Origin: Paracoccus everestensis | Lineage (GTDB): Bacteria; Pseudomonadota; Alphaproteobacteria; Rhodobacterales; Rhodobacteraceae | Assembly: GCF_021491915.1 (NCBI RefSeq) | Contig: NZ_CP090836.1 | Location: forward strand, 1,226,501 to 1,290,500 | Direction of reading: 5' to 3' | DNA: 64,000 bases | In this document: piece by piece, positions 28,749 to 38,711 of the stretch | Layout of the letters: each line of letters starts with the position of its first letter | Position numbering within the stretch: position 1 is the stretch's first letter | Translations under genes and position numbers: made by a program | Notes under the pieces: model-generated | Told to the model about the DNA's origin: nothing | What the model saw: only the letters and a program-made list of their open reading frames with translations | Database searches by the model: none

Positions 28749-29807
28749 TCAGACTTCTTCCGCCACCGGATAGTCGACATAGCCTTTGGGTCCGCTGCCA
28801 TAGAAGGTGGCGGGATCCTGCTGGTTCAGGCCCAGATCCTTGCGGAAGCGGCGGGGCAGGTCCGGGGTGGCGATGAAATCCTTGCCAAAGGCCACCGCGT
28901 CGGCGCGTCCCGTGGCGATCAGGTCGGCTGCGCTGTCGCGGGTCAGGTTTTCATTGGCAATGACCACGCCGCCGAAAGCCGCCTTGATGTCGTCCAGCAG
29001 GCTGTCGGGGCCGAGGTATTCGCGCAGGCACAGGAAGGCCAGGCCGCGGTCGCGCATCCGGCGCGCCACATGGGTGAACAGCGCGCGGGCATCGCTGTCG
29101 CCCATGTCGTGACCATCGCCGCGCGGCGCCAGGTGCAGGCCCACGCGATCCGCGCCCCAGACGCCGGTCACGGCATCGGTGATCTCCTCCAGGAAACGCA
29201 CGCGGTTCTCGATCGGTCCGCCATACCGGTCGGTGCGTCGGTTGCTGCGGTCTTGCAGGAACTGGTCGATCAGATAACCGTTGGCGCCGTGGATTTCGAC
29301 CCCGTTAAAACCCGCGCGCTTGGCGTTTTCGGCCCCTTGTCGATAGGCTTCGACAATGCCCGCGATCTCGTCGGTTTCAAGGGCGCGGGGCGTTTCGTAT
29401 TCCTTTTTCGGCCGGACAAGGCTGACAGTGCCCGCAGGCTTGATGGCGCTTGGGGCGACCGGCAGTTCTCCATCCAGGAACAGCGGGTCGGAAATGCGCC
29501 CGACGTGCCACAGTTGCAGAAAGATCAGCCCGCCTGCGTCGTGGACGGCCTTGGTGACCAGTTTCCAGCCTTCGACCTGCGCGTCGTTCCAGATGCCCGG
29601 CGTGTCGGCATAGCCCACGCCCATCGGGGTCACGCTGGTGGCTTCGGACAAGATCAGCCCGGCACTGGCACGCTGCGCGTAATATTCCGCCATCATGGCG
29701 TTCGGAATTCGGTCGGCACCGGCGCGGGCACGGGTCAGCGGCGCCATGACGATGCGGTTTCCAAGGGTCAGGGATCCAATGGAAAGGGGGTCGAAAAGGG
29801 TGGGCAT
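28749..29807 (-). CDS. Old Yellow Enzyme-family alkene reductase (NemA-like)
   Basis: A 352-residue FMN-dependent (beta/alpha)8 barrel. It opens with FDPLSIGSLTLGNRIVMAPLTRARA, followed by YYAQRASAGLILSEATSVTPMG and IFLQLWHVGR. The substrate-binding His-Asn pair sits in GVEIHGANGYLIDQFLQDRSN, with RTDRYGG next and the phosphate-binding segment near the C-terminus (DAVAFGKDFIATPDLPRR). It reduces electron-poor alkenes, nitroesters or N-ethylmaleimide with NADPH. It is monocistronic, divergent from tex with about 136 bases between. The leader contains an AT-rich patch, but I could not assign an operator. Confidence 0.9.
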   Translation of the reverse strand: MPTLFDPLSIGSLTLGNRIVMAPLTRARAGADRIPNAMMAEYYAQRASAGLILSEATSVTPMGVGYADTPGIWNDAQVEGWKLVTKAVHDAGGLIFLQLWHVGRISDPLFLDGELPVAPSAIKPAGTVSLVRPKKEYETPRALETDEIAGIVEAYRQGAENAKRAGFNGVEIHGANGYLIDQFLQDRSNRRTDRYGGPIENRVRFLEEITDAVTGVWGADRVGLHLAPRGDGHDMGDSDARALFTHVARRMRDRGLAFLCLREYLGPDSLLDDIKAAFGGVVIANENLTRDSAADLIATGRADAVAFGKDFIATPDLPRRFRKDLGLNQQDPATFYGSGPKGYVDYPVAEEV

Positions 29808-29943
29808 GAAAACGTCCTTTCAATTCTTGCGTTCTGTGCAACTGTGTATCGGCCGGATTGGTGTCAACCTGCCGCCGGCGCATGACAGCCTTGGCCTGCG
29901 CGCTCTGGACGGTTAGAACCACCTTCCGTTTCCGGAGGATCCC

Positions 29944-32232
29944 ATGGACACAGCCGCCCGCATCGCCCGCCTTATCGCGACCGAGATCAATGCCACCCCC
30001 GCCCAGGTCACGGCCGCCGCCGACCTGCTGGACGGCGGGGCGACGGTGCCCTTTGTCGCGCGATACCGGAAAGAAGCGACAGGGGGCCTAGACGACACGC
30101 AGCTTCGCACGTTGTCGGACCGCCTGGCCTATCTGCGGGACATGGAGGCGCGGCGGGCGGCGATCCTCAAGTCCATCAAGGATCAGGGCAAGCTGACCGA
30201 CGACCTGGCCCGTGCCGTCGCGGGGGCGGAAACGAAATCCGCCCTGGAGGATATCTATCTGCCCTTCAAGCCCAAGCGGCGCACCAAGGCCATGATCGCG
30301 CGGGAAAACGGGCTGGAGCCGCTGCTGCGCGCGATCCAGGACAACCGGGCCGCCGATCCCGCGACATTGGCCACGGGCTATGTCACCGATGCCGTCGCCG
30401 ATGCAAAGGCCGCTTTGGACGGCGCGCGCGACATCCTGGTCGAGGAACTGTCGGAAAACGCCACGTTGCTGGGCCGCTTGCGCGACTTCATGCGGGCCGA
30501 GGCTTTCATGGCCGCCAAGGTGATTGCAGGCAAGGAACAGGCGGGTGCCAAGTTCAGCGACTATTTCGACCATCGGGAAAAATGGTCGGCCATCCCGTCG
30601 CATCGCGCGCTTGCGATCCTGCGCGCCGCGAAAGAGGAAATCGTGACCATCGACATCTCGCCCGATCCCGATACCGGCGCCGCGCGGGCCGAGGGGATCG
30701 TGGCGCAGGCGCTTGGCCCCTTGGGCGGCGGCCCCGGCGATCTGTGGCTGCGGCAGGTGGCAGGCTGGACCTGGCGGGTGCGGTTGTCGAACACGATGTA
30801 TATCGACCTGATGTCCGATCTGCGCAAACGCGCCCATGACGAGGCGATCCGCGTCTTCGGCCGCAACCTGAAAGACCTGCTGCTGGCCGCCCCCGCAGGC
30901 GCGCGCGTGACGCTGGGCATCGACCCCGGCATCCGCACCGGCTGCAAGATCGCCGTGGTGGACGCCACCGGCAAGCTGCTGGACACGGCGACGATCTATC
31001 CCTTTCAGCCCAAGAACGACCTGCGCGGGTCCGAGGCCGCGTTGCTGGCATTGATCGCGAAACATGGTGCCGACCTGATCGCCATCGGCAACGGCACCGC
31101 CAGCCGGGAAACCGAACGGCTGGTGGCAGAGGTGCTGAAGCGCCTGCCCAAGGGCGCCAAGGTGCCGACCAAGGTCGTGGTCAGCGAGGCCGGCGCATCC
31201 GTCTATTCGGCCTCCGAATTGGCTGCGAGGGAGTTTCCGGGCCTTGACGTGTCCCTGCGCGGTGCGGTGTCCATCGCCCGGCGTTTGCAGGATCCGCTGG
31301 CCGAACTGGTCAAGGTGCCGCCCGAATCCATCGGCGTGGGGCAATACCAGCACGACGTGGACCAGCGGCAGCTTGCGAAAACACTGGAAGCCGTAGTCGA
31401 GGATGCGGTGAACGCCGTGGGCGTGGACCTGAACATGGCATCCGCGCCGCTGCTGGCCCATGTCGCGGGGCTGGGACCGTCGCTGGCGCAGAACATCGTG
31501 GCCTGGCGTGATGAAAACGGCCCCTTTCCCTCGCGTGCGGCGCTGAAGAAAGTCGCGGGCCTTGGTCCGCGCGCCTTCGAACAATGCGCGGGATTCCTGC
31601 GCATCCCCGGCGGCAAGGAACCCCTGGACGCATCCGCCGTCCACCCCGAGGCTTACGGCGTCGCGCGCAAGATCGTCGCCGCCTGCGGGCGGGACATCCG
31701 CGCGATCATGGGCGACGGGGCGGCGTTGAAGAGCCTGCGGGCCGAACAGTTCGTGGATGACCATTTCGGCCTGCCCACGGTCCGCGACATCCTGGCCGAA
31801 CTGGAAAAGCCCGGCCGCGACCCGCGCCCCGGTTTCGTCACCGCCAGCTTTGCCGAAGGGGTCGAGGATATCACCGACCTGAAGCCGGGCATGACCCTGG
31901 AAGGAACGGTGACCAACGTCGCGGCCTTTGGCGCATTCGTCGATATCGGCGTGCATCAGGACGGGTTGGTCCATGTCAGCCAGCCTGCCGACCGCTTCGT
32001 CAAGGATCCGACCGAGGTGGTCAAGGTGGGCGACGTGGTGCGCGTCCGCGTGACCGAGGTGGACGTGCCCCGCAAGCGCATCGGCTTGACCATGCGGTCC
32101 GATGCCGAAGCTGCAAGGCCAGTGGCGAAACCGCAGCACAAGGCCGGGCCGCGATCTGCAAGCACTGCCCCGAAATCGGGCGGACAGGGCGGTTTCGGAG
32201 CAGCCCTGGCCGAGGCGATGCGGCGCAAATAG
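29944..32232 (+). CDS. tex: Tex-family transcription accessory protein with S1 domain
   Basis: A 762-residue Tex protein. The N-terminal helical domain includes [24 protein letters not shown]. The YqgF/RNase H-like domain includes [24 protein letters not shown] and the downstream [13 protein letters not shown]. The HhH domain includes [22 protein letters not shown]. The C-terminal S1 RNA-binding domain (about residues 640-715) shows [24 protein letters not shown]. Tex binds RNA and DNA and influences transcription and stress survival; its catalytic role is unclear. The start follows CCGGAGGATCCC. The Lys/Arg-rich tail after the S1 domain is typical. It is followed by the transglutaminase-like gene in the same direction after 51 bases. 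Confidence 0.93.
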   Translation: MDTAARIARLIATEINATPAQVTAAADLLDGGATVPFVARYRKEATGGLDDTQLRTLSDRLAYLRDMEARRAAILKSIKDQGKLTDDLARAVAGAETKSALEDIYLPFKPKRRTKAMIARENGLEPLLRAIQDNRAADPATLATGYVTDAVADAKAALDGARDILVEELSENATLLGRLRDFMRAEAFMAAKVIAGKEQAGAKFSDYFDHREKWSAIPSHRALAILRAAKEEIVTIDISPDPDTGAARAEGIVAQALGPLGGGPGDLWLRQVAGWTWRVRLSNTMYIDLMSDLRKRAHDEAIRVFGRNLKDLLLAAPAGARVTLGIDPGIRTGCKIAVVDATGKLLDTATIYPFQPKNDLRGSEAALLALIAKHGADLIAIGNGTASRETERLVAEVLKRLPKGAKVPTKVVVSEAGASVYSASELAAREFPGLDVSLRGAVSIARRLQDPLAELVKVPPESIGVGQYQHDVDQRQLAKTLEAVVEDAVNAVGVDLNMASAPLLAHVAGLGPSLAQNIVAWRDENGPFPSRAALKKVAGLGPRAFEQCAGFLRIPGGKEPLDASAVHPEAYGVARKIVAACGRDIRAIMGDGAALKSLRAEQFVDDHFGLPTVRDILAELEKPGRDPRPGFVTASFAEGVEDITDLKPGMTLEGTVTNVAAFGAFVDIGVHQDGLVHVSQPADRFVKDPTEVVKVGDVVRVRVTEVDVPRKRIGLTMRSDAEAARPVAKPQHKAGPRSASTAPKSGGQGGFGAALAEAMRRK

Positions 32233-32283
32233 GGAACTTCTGGCCGCAATGGATCAGAACTGATACGGACGCCGTTTGGTGAG

Positions 32284-33084
32284 ATGGCAAACGGGGCAGA
32301 GAAGATGCGGATCAAGGTCGAGGTCGAGCTTCACTACAAGTTCAGGGCGCCGGGACCGGCGATCCTGGCGATCGAGGCCGCCGGGGCCTTTGGCCAGGAA
32401 ATCAGCAAGGCAACCGTCGATTTTGGCCCGGTCGAACATCTGGCCCGCGTCCCGGGCGAGGAGGGGATCGGCGAAAAGATCATCATCCGCGCGGTCGACG
32501 ACCTGCGCTGCACCTATTGCGCCGATGTGGTCGTGACGCGTCCTCGCCCGGTCTTCGAACGGATGAATGCCGCGGAAGTCGACGCGATGTCGGGCGACGC
32601 GCTGCGTTATCTGCTGCCGTCGCGGTATTGCCAGGCGGAACGCTTTGTTTCCTTCGCCCAGCAGCGGTTCGGCGACAAGACGGGCGGGGCCAAGGTTCTG
32701 GCAATCCGGGAATGGATCGAACAACGGCTGGATTATGTCTCGGGCGTCAGCGACCCGAACACGACGGCGGCCGACACCTTTCTGGAACGGCGCGGGGTTT
32801 GCCGCGACTATGCCCATCTGATGATCGCACTGTGCCGGGCCGCCCAGATCCCCGCCCGCATCGCCAGTGTCTTTGCCCCCCGTGTCGATCCCCCCGATTT
32901 CCATGCCGTGGCCGAGGTTTACCTGGACGGCACATGGCACCTGATCGACCCGACCGGCATGGCCGGTGCCGATGAGATGGCCTTGATCGCGGTCGGTCGT
33001 GACGCGGTAGATGTGGCATTCCTCACGACTTTCACCGGGGCAGAACTGCTGACGCAGACCGTCAGGGTGACTGAAACCGGATAA
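32284..33084 (+). CDS. Transglutaminase-like cysteine protease-fold protein
   Basis: A 266-residue protein with an N-terminal beta-rich domain (MRIKVEVELHYKFRAPGPAILAIEAAG) and a C-terminal transglutaminase-like core. The catalytic triad is visible: Cys in FLERRGVCRDYAHLMIALCR, His in PPDFHAVAEVYLDG and Asp in WHLIDPTGMAG. Such bacterial proteins often act as peptidases or amide-crosslinking enzymes; the substrate is unknown. There is no signal peptide, so it is probably cytoplasmic. The ATG at 32284 is used; ATG at 32305 is an alternative that starts exactly at the conserved domain. It could be read through from tex. Confidence 0.82.
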   Translation: MANGAEKMRIKVEVELHYKFRAPGPAILAIEAAGAFGQEISKATVDFGPVEHLARVPGEEGIGEKIIIRAVDDLRCTYCADVVVTRPRPVFERMNAAEVDAMSGDALRYLLPSRYCQAERFVSFAQQRFGDKTGGAKVLAIREWIEQRLDYVSGVSDPNTTAADTFLERRGVCRDYAHLMIALCRAAQIPARIASVFAPRVDPPDFHAVAEVYLDGTWHLIDPTGMAGADEMALIAVGRDAVDVAFLTTFTGAELLTQTVRVTETG

Positions 33085-33127
33085 GGGCCGGTGTTGACCG
33101 ATCATGCGTTCCAGCGCAGGCTTTGCC

Positions 33128-33176
33128 TTGACGAAAAGGGGCCGGCCGCGTTATGCCAGAAATGAACGGCCGTTCA
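33128..33176 (+). promoter_or_regulatory. Promoter and palindromic operator of the leucine catabolic cluster
   Basis: TTGACG (33128-33133), a 17-base spacer and TTATGC (33151-33156) make a good sigma-70 type promoter. Seven bases later the perfect 14-bp palindrome TGAACGGCCGTTCA (33163-33176) covers the expected transcription start, 26 bases before the ivd start. The form suits a TetR-type repressor site. The cognate regulator is not obvious in the cluster. Confidence 0.65.
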
Positions 33177-33202
33177 ATAAATCTGGGATGGGGGCTTCGG
33201 GG

Positions 33203-34363
33203 ATGTTCACGCGAGGGATGGAATTCGATCTGGGCGAGGATGTGAACGCCCTGCGCGACATGGTGCATCGCTGGTCGCAGGACCGCATCAAGCCCATCGC
33301 GGCCCAAGTCGACCAGACCAACGCCTTTCCGAACGACCTTTGGACCGAGATGGGTGACCTGGGGCTGCTGGGCATCACCGTCCCCGAGGAATTTGGCGGC
33401 GCGGGCATGGGCTATCTGGCCCATGTCATCGCGGTCGAGGAAATCGCGCGGGCCAGCGCATCCGTCAGCCTGTCCTATGGCGCGCATTCGAACCTCTGCG
33501 TGAACCAGATCAAGCTGAACGGCACGGACGAACAACGCCGCAGGTATTTGCCCGACCTGTGTTCGGGCAAGGCCGTGGGCGCGCTTGCCATGTCCGAGGA
33601 AGGCGCGGGCAGCGATGTGGTCGGCATGAAGCTGCGGGCGGAAAAGAAGAACGACCGCTATGTCCTGAACGGCAGCAAGTACTGGATCACCAACGCGCCG
33701 GATGCCCATACGCTTGTGGTCTATGCCAAGACCGACCCGGATGCGGGATCCAAGGGCATCACCGCCTTTATCGTCGAACGCGGCATGGCCGGATTTTCGA
33801 CAAGCCCCCATTTCGACAAGCTGGGGATGCGCGGGTCGAACACCGGCGAGTTGATCTTCGAGAATTGCGAAATCCCGTTTGAAAACGTCCTGGGCGAGGA
33901 AGGCCGGGGCGTGCGCGTGCTGATGTCGGGCCTTGATTACGAACGGCTGGTGTTGTCGGGCATCGGCACCGGCATCATGGCCGCCTGCCTGGACGAGGTG
34001 ATGCCCTATGTCCGCGACCGCAAGCAGTTCGGCCAGCCCATCGGTTCGTTCCAGCTGATGCAGGCCAAGATCGCCGATATGTATGTCGCGCTGAATACCG
34101 CCCGCGCTTATGTCTATGAGGTTGCCAAGGCCTGTGACGCGGGCAAGGTGACCCGTCAGGACGCGGCCGGCGCGGTGCTTTATGCCAGCGAACAGGCGAT
34201 GGTTCAGGCCCATCAGGCCGTGCAGGCGCTTGGCGGCGCGGGCTTCCTGAATGACAGCACGGTCAGCCGCCTGTTCCGCGATGCCAAGCTGATGGAGATC
34301 GGCGCAGGCACCAGCGAAATCCGCCGGATGCTGATCGGGCGGGAACTGATGGGCCTGGCGTGA
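33203..34363 (+). CDS. ivd: Isovaleryl-CoA dehydrogenase
   Basis: A 386-residue flavoprotein of the acyl-CoA dehydrogenase family that oxidises isovaleryl-CoA to 3-methylcrotonyl-CoA, passing electrons to ETF. It shows [39 protein letters not shown] (FAD/substrate loop), [18 protein letters not shown], and [23 protein letters not shown]. The last carries a Glu at the helix position used by isovaleryl-type enzymes. The C-terminal helix has [22 protein letters not shown]. The start at 33203 gives [13 protein letters not shown], the usual N-terminus; an in-frame ATG at 33188 is possible. The promoter and palindrome upstream suggest induction by leucine or branched acyl-CoA. It leads the cluster containing mccB, mccA, mvaB and the hydratase. 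Confidence 0.92.
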   Translation: MFTRGMEFDLGEDVNALRDMVHRWSQDRIKPIAAQVDQTNAFPNDLWTEMGDLGLLGITVPEEFGGAGMGYLAHVIAVEEIARASASVSLSYGAHSNLCVNQIKLNGTDEQRRRYLPDLCSGKAVGALAMSEEGAGSDVVGMKLRAEKKNDRYVLNGSKYWITNAPDAHTLVVYAKTDPDAGSKGITAFIVERGMAGFSTSPHFDKLGMRGSNTGELIFENCEIPFENVLGEEGRGVRVLMSGLDYERLVLSGIGTGIMAACLDEVMPYVRDRKQFGQPIGSFQLMQAKIADMYVALNTARAYVYEVAKACDAGKVTRQDAAGAVLYASEQAMVQAHQAVQALGGAGFLNDSTVSRLFRDAKLMEIGAGTSEIRRMLIGRELMGLA

Positions 34364-34827
34364 TGCGCGTCCTTCTGGCCTGGGCGCTGCTTGCGGCCCC
34401 GGCCGTGGCGCAGGATCCCGCATCGTTCAGGGTTGATCCGTCGCTGGTCGAGGCCTGCGTGGCCGATACGCCACGGGGCGACCTGACGCCCGCCTGCATC
34501 GGGGCCGCCGCAAAGCAGTGCCAGCAGGCGCCTGGAGGTGACACCACCCTTGGCATCGCGCAATGCGTGATGGGTGAGCATGACGCTTGGGACGCCGCCC
34601 TGAACCGCGAATACAAGGCCGCGCGGGCGATCTACAAGGACGATAAAACCGCTGCCGACAGCCTGCGCGACGCACAACGGGCCTGGCTTGCCTGGCGCGA
34701 TGCGGAATGTGCGTTTCAATACAACAGCTACGGCGGCGGCTCGATGCGCACCATTGCATCCGCCAATTGCCAGATGAGCATGACGGCCATGCGCACGCTT
34801 GAATTGAAGGCTTTGGGGGGATGGTAG
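34363..34827 (+). CDS. LprI-like (DUF1311) secreted protein
   Basis: A 154-residue exported protein. It has a signal peptide ([17 protein letters not shown]), then paired Cys residues (VEACVADT, TPACIGAAAKQC, IAQCVMGEH). The LprI-type core follows: DAALNREYKAARAIYKDDK, SLRDAQRAWLAWRDAECAFQ and a final Cys in SANCQMSMTAMRTLEL. Family members are periplasmic; some inhibit lysozyme. The ATG overlaps the ivd stop (TGATG), so it is translationally coupled to a cytoplasmic catabolic enzyme, an odd partnership. The role in leucine breakdown, if any, is unknown. A gap of 256 bases with no recognisable gene separates it from mccB. Confidence 0.78.
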   Translation: MRVLLAWALLAAPAVAQDPASFRVDPSLVEACVADTPRGDLTPACIGAAAKQCQQAPGGDTTLGIAQCVMGEHDAWDAALNREYKAARAIYKDDKTAADSLRDAQRAWLAWRDAECAFQYNSYGGGSMRTIASANCQMSMTAMRTLELKALGGW

Positions 34828-35083
34828 GGGGATGCCCCGTCCGGGGATCGGAACCTCATAACCTCGCTCATGCCCGTGACAGGCGGATGGATCGCGCCTT
34901 TCCCCATCTCGGCGCCCTTCAGGATAACGTCGGCACCGACGTCGCCGATGCTGACCGGAACCGTGCCCCCGCAGGCGGCGACCTGGTGCCTGCACGGGGC
35001 CGGAAACGTGATCTGGACCAAAGGTCTGCAAAGACAAGCCCAGCCGCGACCCTGCGCCGCGCCCCGTTCGGGAATACCTGCCC

Positions 35084-36688
35084 ATGAAGCTGACATCATC
35101 CGCCCTGACGACATCCGACGGCTTTCGTGCCAACCGTGCGGCCCATCTGGCACTGATCGAGGTCGCGCGCGCCGCCGCCTTGGCTGCTGCTGCCGGGGGC
35201 GGGGCCAAGGCGATGGAACGCCACACCAGCCGGGGCAAGATGCCGCCGCGCGAACGGGTCGCGAACCTGCTGGATCCGGGCAGCCCGTTTCTGGAGATCG
35301 GCGCCACCGCGGCGCATGGCCTGTATGACGGCGCGGCGCCCGGCGCAGGGGTGATCGCGGGCATCGGGCGCGTCCATGGCCAGGACGTGATGGTCGTGGC
35401 CAACGACGCGACGGTCAAGGGCGGCACCTATTACCCCCTGTCCGTCAAGAAGCACCTGCGCGCCCAGGAAATCGCCCAGGAATGCCGTCTGCCCTGCGTC
35501 TATCTGGTCGATTCGGGCGGCGCCAACCTGCCCAACCAGGACGAGGTCTTTCCCGACCGCGATCATTTCGGGCGCATCTTCTACAACCAGGCCCAGATGA
35601 GCGCCAAGGGCATCCCGCAGGTCGCCGTGGTGATGGGCAGTTGCACCGCAGGCGGTGCCTATGTCCCGGCCATGTCGGACGTGACGATCATCGTGCGCAA
35701 CCAGGGCACGATCTTCCTGGCAGGTCCCCCCCTGGTCCGCGCCGCCACCGGAGAGGTCGTGACCGCCGAGGATCTGGGCGGTGGCGATGTCCACACCCGC
35801 CTGTCGGGCGTTGCCGATTACCTGGCCGAGGATGACGCCCATGCCCTTGCCATGGCCCGCCGCGCCATCGGCAACCTGAACCGCCGGATGCCCGACAGCG
35901 TGGCCTGGCAATCGCCCGAACCCCCCGCCTTCGATCCCGAGGAGATCCTGGGCGTCGTTCCCGCCGACTTGCGCACGCCCTACGACATTCGAGAGGTGAT
36001 CGCGCGGGTCGTGGACGGCTCGCGCTTCGACGAATTCAAGGCCCGTTTCGGCGAAACCCTGGTCACGGGCTTTGCCCATGTCGAGGGCTGCCCGGTTGGC
36101 ATTGTCGCCAACAACGGCGTCCTGTTTTCCGAAGCCGCGCAAAAGGGCGCGCATTTCATCGAACTCTGCAGCCAGCGGTCCACCCCTCTGGTCTTCCTGC
36201 AGAACATCACCGGCTTCATGGTCGGCCGCAAATACGAAAACGAAGGCATCGCCCGCCACGGCGCCAAGATGGTGACAGCGGTCGCCACGACCAATGTCCC
36301 CAAGATCACCATGCTGGTCGGCGGCAGCTTCGGCGCGGGCAACTATGGCATGGCGGGACGCGCCTATTCCCCGCGCTTCCTCTGGACCTGGCCCAACTCG
36401 CGCATCAGCGTGATGGGCGGCGAACAGGCGGCAGGGGTGCTGGCCACCGTCCGCCGCGAGGGGATCGAGCGTCAGGGCGGCACCTGGACCCCCGAGGAGG
36501 AGGCCGAGTTCAAGCGCCCCACCATCGAGATGTTCGACCGCCAGTCCCACCCGCTCTATGCCTCGGCCCGGCTCTGGGACGACGGTATCATCGACCCGCG
36601 CAAAACCCGCGACGTGCTCGCCCTGTCGCTGCGCGCAAGCCTCAACGCGCCCATCGAGCCGACGCGCTTTGGCCTGTTCAGGATGTGA
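35084..36688 (+). CDS. mccB: Methylcrotonoyl-CoA carboxylase, carboxyltransferase (beta) subunit
   Basis: A 534-residue acyl-CoA carboxyltransferase with two crotonase-fold halves. The N-terminal half has [28 protein letters not shown] and [31 protein letters not shown] (CoA/acyl site). The C-terminal half has [52 protein letters not shown] (biotin site), and a Gly-rich [20 protein letters not shown]. With MccA it carboxylates 3-methylcrotonyl-CoA to 3-methylglutaconyl-CoA. Substrate assignment rests on the neighbouring ivd, mvaB and hydratase and on the FMVGRKYE motif rather than a propionyl-CoA carboxylase pattern. Confidence 0.92.
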   Translation: MKLTSSALTTSDGFRANRAAHLALIEVARAAALAAAAGGGAKAMERHTSRGKMPPRERVANLLDPGSPFLEIGATAAHGLYDGAAPGAGVIAGIGRVHGQDVMVVANDATVKGGTYYPLSVKKHLRAQEIAQECRLPCVYLVDSGGANLPNQDEVFPDRDHFGRIFYNQAQMSAKGIPQVAVVMGSCTAGGAYVPAMSDVTIIVRNQGTIFLAGPPLVRAATGEVVTAEDLGGGDVHTRLSGVADYLAEDDAHALAMARRAIGNLNRRMPDSVAWQSPEPPAFDPEEILGVVPADLRTPYDIREVIARVVDGSRFDEFKARFGETLVTGFAHVEGCPVGIVANNGVLFSEAAQKGAHFIELCSQRSTPLVFLQNITGFMVGRKYENEGIARHGAKMVTAVATTNVPKITMLVGGSFGAGNYGMAGRAYSPRFLWTWPNSRISVMGGEQAAGVLATVRREGIERQGGTWTPEEEAEFKRPTIEMFDRQSHPLYASARLWDDGIIDPRKTRDVLALSLRASLNAPIEPTRFGLFRM

Positions 36689-36707
36689 GGGGGGACATGA
36701 CCCTTTT

Positions 36708-36771
36708 GCCTTGGTCCAAATATCCCGCGGGGGTCCGGGGGCGCGAAGCCCCCGGCCTTTCCCGCCACACG
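36708..36771 (-). repeat. Family-typical intergenic palindromic repeat, copy 1
   Basis: Read on the minus strand it contains GGGGGCTTCGCGCCCCC, then GACCCCCGCGGGATATTTGG and CCAAGG. The order (GC hairpin, CCCC block, GGGATATTT, AAG-rich tail) matches copy 2 at 46412-46480, which reads on the plus strand. It lies between mccB and mccA. It could act as a transcription or mRNA-stability signal. Confidence 0.6.
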
Positions 36772-36782
36772 CAGGTGCCGCC

Positions 36783-38711
36783 ATGTTCCAGAAAATCCTG
36801 ATCGCCAACCGGGGCGAGATCGCCTGCCGCGTCATCGACACTGCCCGCAAGCTGGGCGTCCGCACGGTCGCCGTGTTTTCCGACGCCGACCGCGCCGCCC
36901 GCCATGTCGCGATGGCTGACGAGGCCGTCCATATCGGCGGCCCCGCGCCCAAGGACAGCTATCTGCGCGGCGACGCGATCATCCGGGCGGCGCTTGATAC
37001 CGGGGCGCAGGCGATCCATCCGGGCTATGGCTTTCTGTCGGAAAACCCCGATTTCGTCGATGCCGTCGCGGCGGCAGGGCTGGTCTTCATCGGCCCCTCG
37101 GCCGCCGCGATCCGCGCGATGGGCCTGAAGGACGCCGCCAAGGCACTGATGGCCGATGCCGGCGTACCGGTCGTCCCCGGCTATCACGGCCCGAACCAGG
37201 ATCCCGCGTATTTGGAAGAACAGGCGGGACAGATCGGCTATCCGGTCCTCATCAAGGCCGTGGCAGGCGGCGGCGGCAAGGGGATGCGCCTTGTCGAACG
37301 CCCGCAGGATTTCGCCCCCGCCCTGCAATCGGCGCAGGGCGAGGCCGCGACCGCCTTTGGCAACCCGGCCGTCCTGATCGAGAAATACATCCAGCGGCCT
37401 CGCCATATCGAGGTCCAGGTCTTCGGCGACGGCACCAACGCCGTCCACCTGTTCGAACGCGACTGTTCCCTGCAACGCCGCCACCAAAAGGTGATCGAGG
37501 AAGCGCCGGCCCCCGGCATGACGGCCGAAGTTCGCGCCGCCATGGGCGATGCCGCCGTCCGTGCCGCCGAAGCGATCGGCTATGCCGGTGCGGGCACAAT
37601 CGAATTCATCGTGGACGGCTCGAACGGCCTGCGCCCCGACGGCTTCTGGTTCATGGAGATGAACACCCGCCTTCAGGTCGAACACCCGGTGACCGAGGCG
37701 ATCACCGGCATCGATCTGGTCGAATGGCAATTGCGCGTGGCCTCGGGCGAGCCGCTCCCCGCACGGCAGGATGACCTGACCATCAACGGCCATGCATTCG
37801 AGGCGCGCCTTTACGCCGAGGACGTGCCCGCAGGCTTCCTGCCCGCCACCGGGCGGCTGGCGCATCTGCGCTTTGCGGACGACGCCCGCAATGAAACGGG
37901 GGTGCGGCAGGGCGACACGATCAGCCCCTGGTATGACCCGATGATCGCCAAGGTCATCACCTGGGCCAAGACCCGCGCCATCGCGCTGAGCAAGCTGGAA
38001 GCAGCCCTTGTCGATACCGAGGTCGCGGGCACCGTCACCAACATCGACTTCCTCATCGCTCTGACGCGGCACCAGAGTTTCCGCGTGGGCGAGGTCGATA
38101 CCGGGCTGATCGCCCGCGACCTGGACGCGCTTGTGGCTGCATCCGAACCCCAACACGCCGCCCGCGCCCTTGCGGTTATCGGGCTGGCGGGGCTGGCCGA
38201 CCCGCAGGTCAAGGGCGGCATCACCCTGTGGCAGCCCCTGCGGCGCACGATCCACTGGCAGGGCGGACAGGCCGTGCTGGAAGTCCTCGGCCCCGGCGCG
38301 GCCCGTGTGACGCTGGACGGCCAGCCGCTTGATGTCCGCTGGCAGGGCGACCGCTGGTGGGTGGACGGCAGCCTGTGCCGCCACCGCATCACCGCCCATG
38401 ACAGCGGTGTCAGCGTCTTTGGCGCCGGCAGCCTGCATCTGGCGTTGCTGGATCCGCTGGACCGGCAGGCGGATGCCGGGGCAGGGGCGGCGCTGACGCT
38501 CTCGCCCATGCCAGGGCTGGTCAAGGCGGTCGATGTCAGCGCAGGGCAGGCCGTGAAGGCGGGCGACCGCCTCTGCGTGCTGGAAGCGATGAAGATGGAA
38601 CACAGCCTGACCGCCGCCCGCGACGGCGTGGTGGCCGAGGTTCTGGCAAGCGCTGGCGATCAGGTCGAGGCAGGCGCCCCCCTGATCCGGCTGGAGGAAG
38701 AGGATGCCTGA
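36783..38711 (+). CDS. mccA: Methylcrotonoyl-CoA carboxylase, biotin-carrying (alpha) subunit
   Basis: A 642-residue biotin carboxylase plus carrier. The biotin carboxylase part has KILIANRGEIACRVIDTARKLG, HPGYGFLSENPDFV, the ATP-grasp Gly loop VLIKAVAGGGGKGMRLV, and FMEMNTRLQVEHPVTEAITG. A linker domain follows, then the biotinyl domain with VLEAMKMEHS, where Lys604 carries biotin. It uses ATP and bicarbonate to charge biotin, then passes CO2 to the MccB site. The start gives the canonical MFQKILIANRGEIA. About 95 bases, including a palindromic repeat, separate it from mccB. Its end overlaps the next gene by eight bases. Confidence 0.93.
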   Translation: MFQKILIANRGEIACRVIDTARKLGVRTVAVFSDADRAARHVAMADEAVHIGGPAPKDSYLRGDAIIRAALDTGAQAIHPGYGFLSENPDFVDAVAAAGLVFIGPSAAAIRAMGLKDAAKALMADAGVPVVPGYHGPNQDPAYLEEQAGQIGYPVLIKAVAGGGGKGMRLVERPQDFAPALQSAQGEAATAFGNPAVLIEKYIQRPRHIEVQVFGDGTNAVHLFERDCSLQRRHQKVIEEAPAPGMTAEVRAAMGDAAVRAAEAIGYAGAGTIEFIVDGSNGLRPDGFWFMEMNTRLQVEHPVTEAITGIDLVEWQLRVASGEPLPARQDDLTINGHAFEARLYAEDVPAGFLPATGRLAHLRFADDARNETGVRQGDTISPWYDPMIAKVITWAKTRAIALSKLEAALVDTEVAGTVTNIDFLIALTRHQSFRVGEVDTGLIARDLDALVAASEPQHAARALAVIGLAGLADPQVKGGITLWQPLRRTIHWQGGQAVLEVLGPGAARVTLDGQPLDVRWQGDRWWVDGSLCRHRITAHDSGVSVFGAGSLHLALLDPLDRQADAGAGAALTLSPMPGLVKAVDVSAGQAVKAGDRLCVLEAMKMEHSLTAARDGVVAEVLASAGDQVEAGAPLIRLEEEDA

